A program made the position numbers and the translations under genes. From contig NZ_LATZ01000120.1 in assembly GCF_000981385.1 (NCBI RefSeq), forward strand, positions 310,001-374,000: 64,000 nucleotides of DNA, in the 5' to 3' direction. Below the pieces are notes generated by a model. It was given only the letters and a program-made list of their open reading frames with translations. It was not told the DNA's origin and made no database searches. How positions within the stretch are numbered: the first letter of the stretch is position 1; each line of letters begins with the position of its first letter. This document shows positions 61,984 to 64,000 of the stretch, piece after piece. Source of the DNA: Bacillus sp. SA1-12 (GTDB lineage Bacteria > Bacillota > Bacilli > Bacillales > Bacillaceae).

Positions 61984-62130
61984 CTATTCTTTGATATCCA
62001 TAGATCCAATCTCACAATAAGCAATGAAAAACTCGCAATACATAGCATTTGCCTATTAAAACCAAGAGCATGTGAAATATGTCGGATCATCTGCATGGAA
62101 TCCTTCATGCATGAGCCCTGTATCTCTATC
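61984..62130 (-). pseudogene. C-terminal remnant of a GH125 exo-alpha-1,6-mannosidase
   Basis: The minus strand reads DRDTGLMHEGFHADDPTYFT, then CSWF, two stop codons, and ANAMYCEFFIAYC. This is the well-conserved C-terminal motif of GH125 (former DUF1237), where intact proteins have TGLMHE.FH.DDP..FTR.WF.WAN. Only about 50 codons remain; the N-terminal three quarters are gone. GH125 enzymes trim alpha-1,6-mannosides and commonly accompany GH76. Between 61719 and 61983 I saw nothing more. Confidence 0.72.
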
Positions 62131-62211
62131 GGTTTGTTAAAGTTACGCTTGAATTACTTATAATAATATACACATTACTTATATTGGTCAATATATTTCA
62201 TGTGCATTAAT

Positions 62212-62246
62212 TAATAAAAAAGCATAGGTTTACTCAAACCTATGCT
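62212..62246 (-). terminator. Terminator of the GntR/LacI hybrid regulator gene
   Basis: AGCATAGGTTT-GAGT-AAACCTATGCT followed by TTTTTTATT on the minus strand, just after the stop codon of the gene at 62252. Confidence 0.9.
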
Positions 62247-62251
62247 TATAT

Positions 62252-63364
62252 TTATACCTTATTATTTTTCTTAGTTGACTGACCTTCAATTAATTTAGTA
62301 TCAAGCAGCGTCGTCTGCAAATTCATAGCATTATTCTTAATACCAAGTAATTGTTCTACTGCAAGCCGCCCCATTTTTTCTTGGTCCTGAAGTAAATGTG
62401 TAAACGTAAAAGCTCCAGGCTTACATGAGGGACTATCAAAGCAAAGAATGGAAATATCCTCAGGTACTGATAATCCGAGTTCTTCTACCGCTTGTTTAGC
62501 TAAAAGAGCTATATTGTACTCAATTGCAAAAAATGCAGAAATATCCTTGTGTTTTTGCAAGTGATCCTTAATCTTTTTTATATCATTAGAAATATTGGGA
62601 TCCTTGAAGGAATCCGGCAAGGTTGAAGTTAATTCATTCAATATTAGCGGATTTTTTGTCATCCCTTTTTCTATATGTGCCCGAACAAAACCTTCAATGC
62701 GATCTTCGACAGCAGTAGCGCTTACAGGCGGAGGACTTAATAAGGTAATCGTCTTATGTCCAAGACCAAACAAATAGTCTGTTCCTTTCTTAGTTGCTCC
62801 AATATTATCGGTTCCAACCGCAGATGCTGCAACACCTTTTAAATAACGATCAAGGAGAACAAAAGGGAATTGATCAATGATTAGCTTTAAAATCTCGGAA
62901 TTAAAAAAAGTTGCCTGTGATGGAAGAATGATTAATCCATCTACCCCTAGCTCCATCAAATCGCGGATTGCAGCTTGCTCTTTCTCAACGCTTCCGAATG
63001 TACGGCGCAGGACGATAAATGCTCTCTCCTCTGCAGCATGTTCGATTCCATTTAACAATCCTATTCCATAACTTTCGTCAAAGTCTGTCATGATTACGCC
63101 AAAAACTGGTTTAATTCGGACTGAGGGATTGGCTTTCGATTCTTTTATGGTCAGCTCTTTAACAAAAGAACCTCTTCCGACCTGCCGGAAGATAAAGCCC
63201 TCGGCTGCTAACATTTCTAATGATTTTCTAGGGGTGATAACACTCACATTCCATGTATCAGCCAATTCTTTTTCGGAAGGAATCCGTTCACCTTCTTTAT
63301 ATTTACCTTCAACTATAGCTGTTTTAATTGTTTCATAAATTTGTTCGTAGATCGGTTTAGCCAA
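62252..63364 (-). CDS. GntR/LacI hybrid regulator (AraR type)
   Basis: A 370-residue regulator with an N-terminal GntR winged helix (IYEQIYETIKTAIVEGKYKE and IPSEKELADTWNVS) joined to a LacI-type sugar-binding domain (VFGVIMTDFDESYGIGLLNG, then FVLLDRYLKG). This architecture is that of B. subtilis AraR. Being next to the GH76 genes and upstream of the second glycan operon on the same strand, it probably senses a sugar from these glycans. The start is probably the TTG at 63364, with AAGGTG 6 bases upstream; a GTG at 63373 is the alternative. It has its own terminator. Confidence 0.9.
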   Translation of the reverse strand: MAKPIYEQIYETIKTAIVEGKYKEGERIPSEKELADTWNVSVITPRKSLEMLAAEGFIFRQVGRGSFVKELTIKESKANPSVRIKPVFGVIMTDFDESYGIGLLNGIEHAAEERAFIVLRRTFGSVEKEQAAIRDLMELGVDGLIILPSQATFFNSEILKLIIDQFPFVLLDRYLKGVAASAVGTDNIGATKKGTDYLFGLGHKTITLLSPPPVSATAVEDRIEGFVRAHIEKGMTKNPLILNELTSTLPDSFKDPNISNDIKKIKDHLQKHKDISAFFAIEYNIALLAKQAVEELGLSVPEDISILCFDSPSCKPGAFTFTHLLQDQEKMGRLAVEQLLGIKNNAMNLQTTLLDTKLIEGQSTKKNNKV

Positions 63365-63596
63365 TTTAAACACCTTCTTCCACTTCGATAGTCACATACT
63401 TTGTATAATGAATAAATAGCAGTAACCGGATAGAATATATAATATTATATAATTAATGCAAAATCTACTTTTACTGATTTTACAGGGACGATCAACTATA
63501 ATTGTGATAATAATCATATTAAGTATGTTTATTTTGTTAAAATAATAAAAAGGAAAGATAGCATTCCCTCTCAAAAAAATTAACTAGATTTTTAAC

Positions 63597-64000
63597 TTAA
63601 CGGCTGCCCGTATCCCGTAATTCTAAAAAAGGAAGCGTTTCTGTGAATGAATGAACATAATTTCTGCCATTTTTTTTTGCGACAAACAAAGCTTCGTCGG
63701 CCTGACGCATGAGTGTTTGTATGGTTGGATGATGATCACCTGCATGGATCTTAGCATGTGAAACCCCAAAACTTGATGTGACACAAATCTCTTTTTTGTT
63801 ATGCAACATATGACTCTTAGCAATATTAAAACGAATCAAATTAGCTAGTTCATATGTTTCATCTAAGGATATATCCGGCAAGCAAATAATAAATTCTTCC
63901 CCTCCATATCGGCCAATAATGGCTTGTTCAGGTAAACTTTCCTTTGCAGTCTTCGCAACATGACACAACACAAGGTCCCCTGCTTCATGTCCCAGTGTAT
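63597..64000 (-). CDS. GGDEF-domain diguanylate cyclase, 3' part
   Basis: The C-terminal 134 residues of a GGDEF protein; the gene starts beyond the right edge, as the frame stays open through base 64000 with TLGHEAGDLVL before the first in-window start codon. The active-site motif is RYGGEEFIICLPD, a functional GG(D/E)EF variant, and QADEALFVAKKNGRNYV ends the domain. Such enzymes make cyclic di-GMP from two GTP. Sensor domains, if any, lie outside the window. The 63374-63596 spacer shows nothing further. Confidence 0.93.
   Translation of the reverse strand, partial: TLGHEAGDLVLCHVAKTAKESLPEQAIIGRYGGEEFIICLPDISLDETYELANLIRFNIAKSHMLHNKKEICVTSSFGVSHAKIHAGDHHPTIQTLMRQADEALFVAKKNGRNYVHSFTETLPFLELRDTGSR

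Noticed and set aside
1..64000. CRISPR arrays, tRNA/rRNA genes, intact insertion sequences, prophage genes
   Set aside because: None seen: no regular direct repeats, no tRNA-like cloverleaf recognised by eye, no transposase or phage structural protein.

Overview
The window looks like a chromosomal segment of an endospore-forming, low-GC Bacillaceae bacterium (Bacillus, Neobacillus or Cytobacillus type). The evidence is GerA-family germinant receptor genes, CotF-like coat proteins, a ComB (2-phosphosulfolactate phosphatase) gene, a YerD-like glutamate synthase homologue, strong AGGAGG ribosome sites, sigma-A promoters and consensus CcpA cre sites. I saw no rRNA, tRNA, CRISPR array or intact insertion sequence.

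Layout. 1-4330 (+): a germinant receptor operon, A (partial)-C-small D-B-B, with two different B subunits. 4331-5090: a GC-rich intergenic repeat and a decayed coding fragment. 5091-13368 (mostly -): flavin reductase, a TetR/MFS efflux pair with matching operators, an acetyltransferase, a nucleotidyltransferase with a T-box-like leader, an ABC exporter behind a possible leader peptide, an orphan GerB permease and a DinB protein. 13575-17313: a stand-alone PurF paralogue between two DUF3231 genes.

17424-34135 (-): the main feature, a run of 14 co-oriented genes with a CcpA-controlled promoter at its head. It carries a sugar ABC importer, a racemase-like protein, an FGGY kinase, a class II ketose-bisphosphate aldolase, a tandem metallo-beta-lactamase-fold protein, a GH38 alpha-mannosidase, a class II aldolase/adducin protein, a DUF1537 acid-sugar kinase, a DeoR regulator, a SIS isomerase, a ROK kinase and a Gfo/Idh/MocA oxidoreductase. 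I infer uptake of a mannose-containing oligosaccharide, hydrolysis inside the cell, and sugar or acid-sugar phosphorylation and aldol cleavage. 34349-40074: a GH36 (raffinose synthase-type) alpha-galactosidase, an isomerase gene broken by one in-frame stop, a LacI regulator with two operators, and nagA.

40075-49102: small genes and housekeeping or sporulation genes. These include a 30-residue holin-like toxin, a 45-residue ORF under a cre promoter, ComB, two CotF-like proteins, a sigma-G-type small gene, an MCP with two frameshifts, a YerD-like protein and a Suv3-like helicase. Two copies of one hairpin repeat occur here. 49677-59432 (-): a second cre-controlled glycan operon: Lpl-type importer, two oxidoreductases, two TIM-barrel isomerases and a frameshifted GH127 gene. 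59644-63364: a secreted GH76 alpha-1,6-mannanase, decayed remains of a second GH76 and of a GH125 alpha-mannosidase, and a GntR/LacI hybrid regulator. A GGDEF protein runs off the right edge.

Taken together, the right half is an alpha-mannan and mixed-glycan utilisation region that has lost several parts by frameshift, nonsense mutation or deletion.
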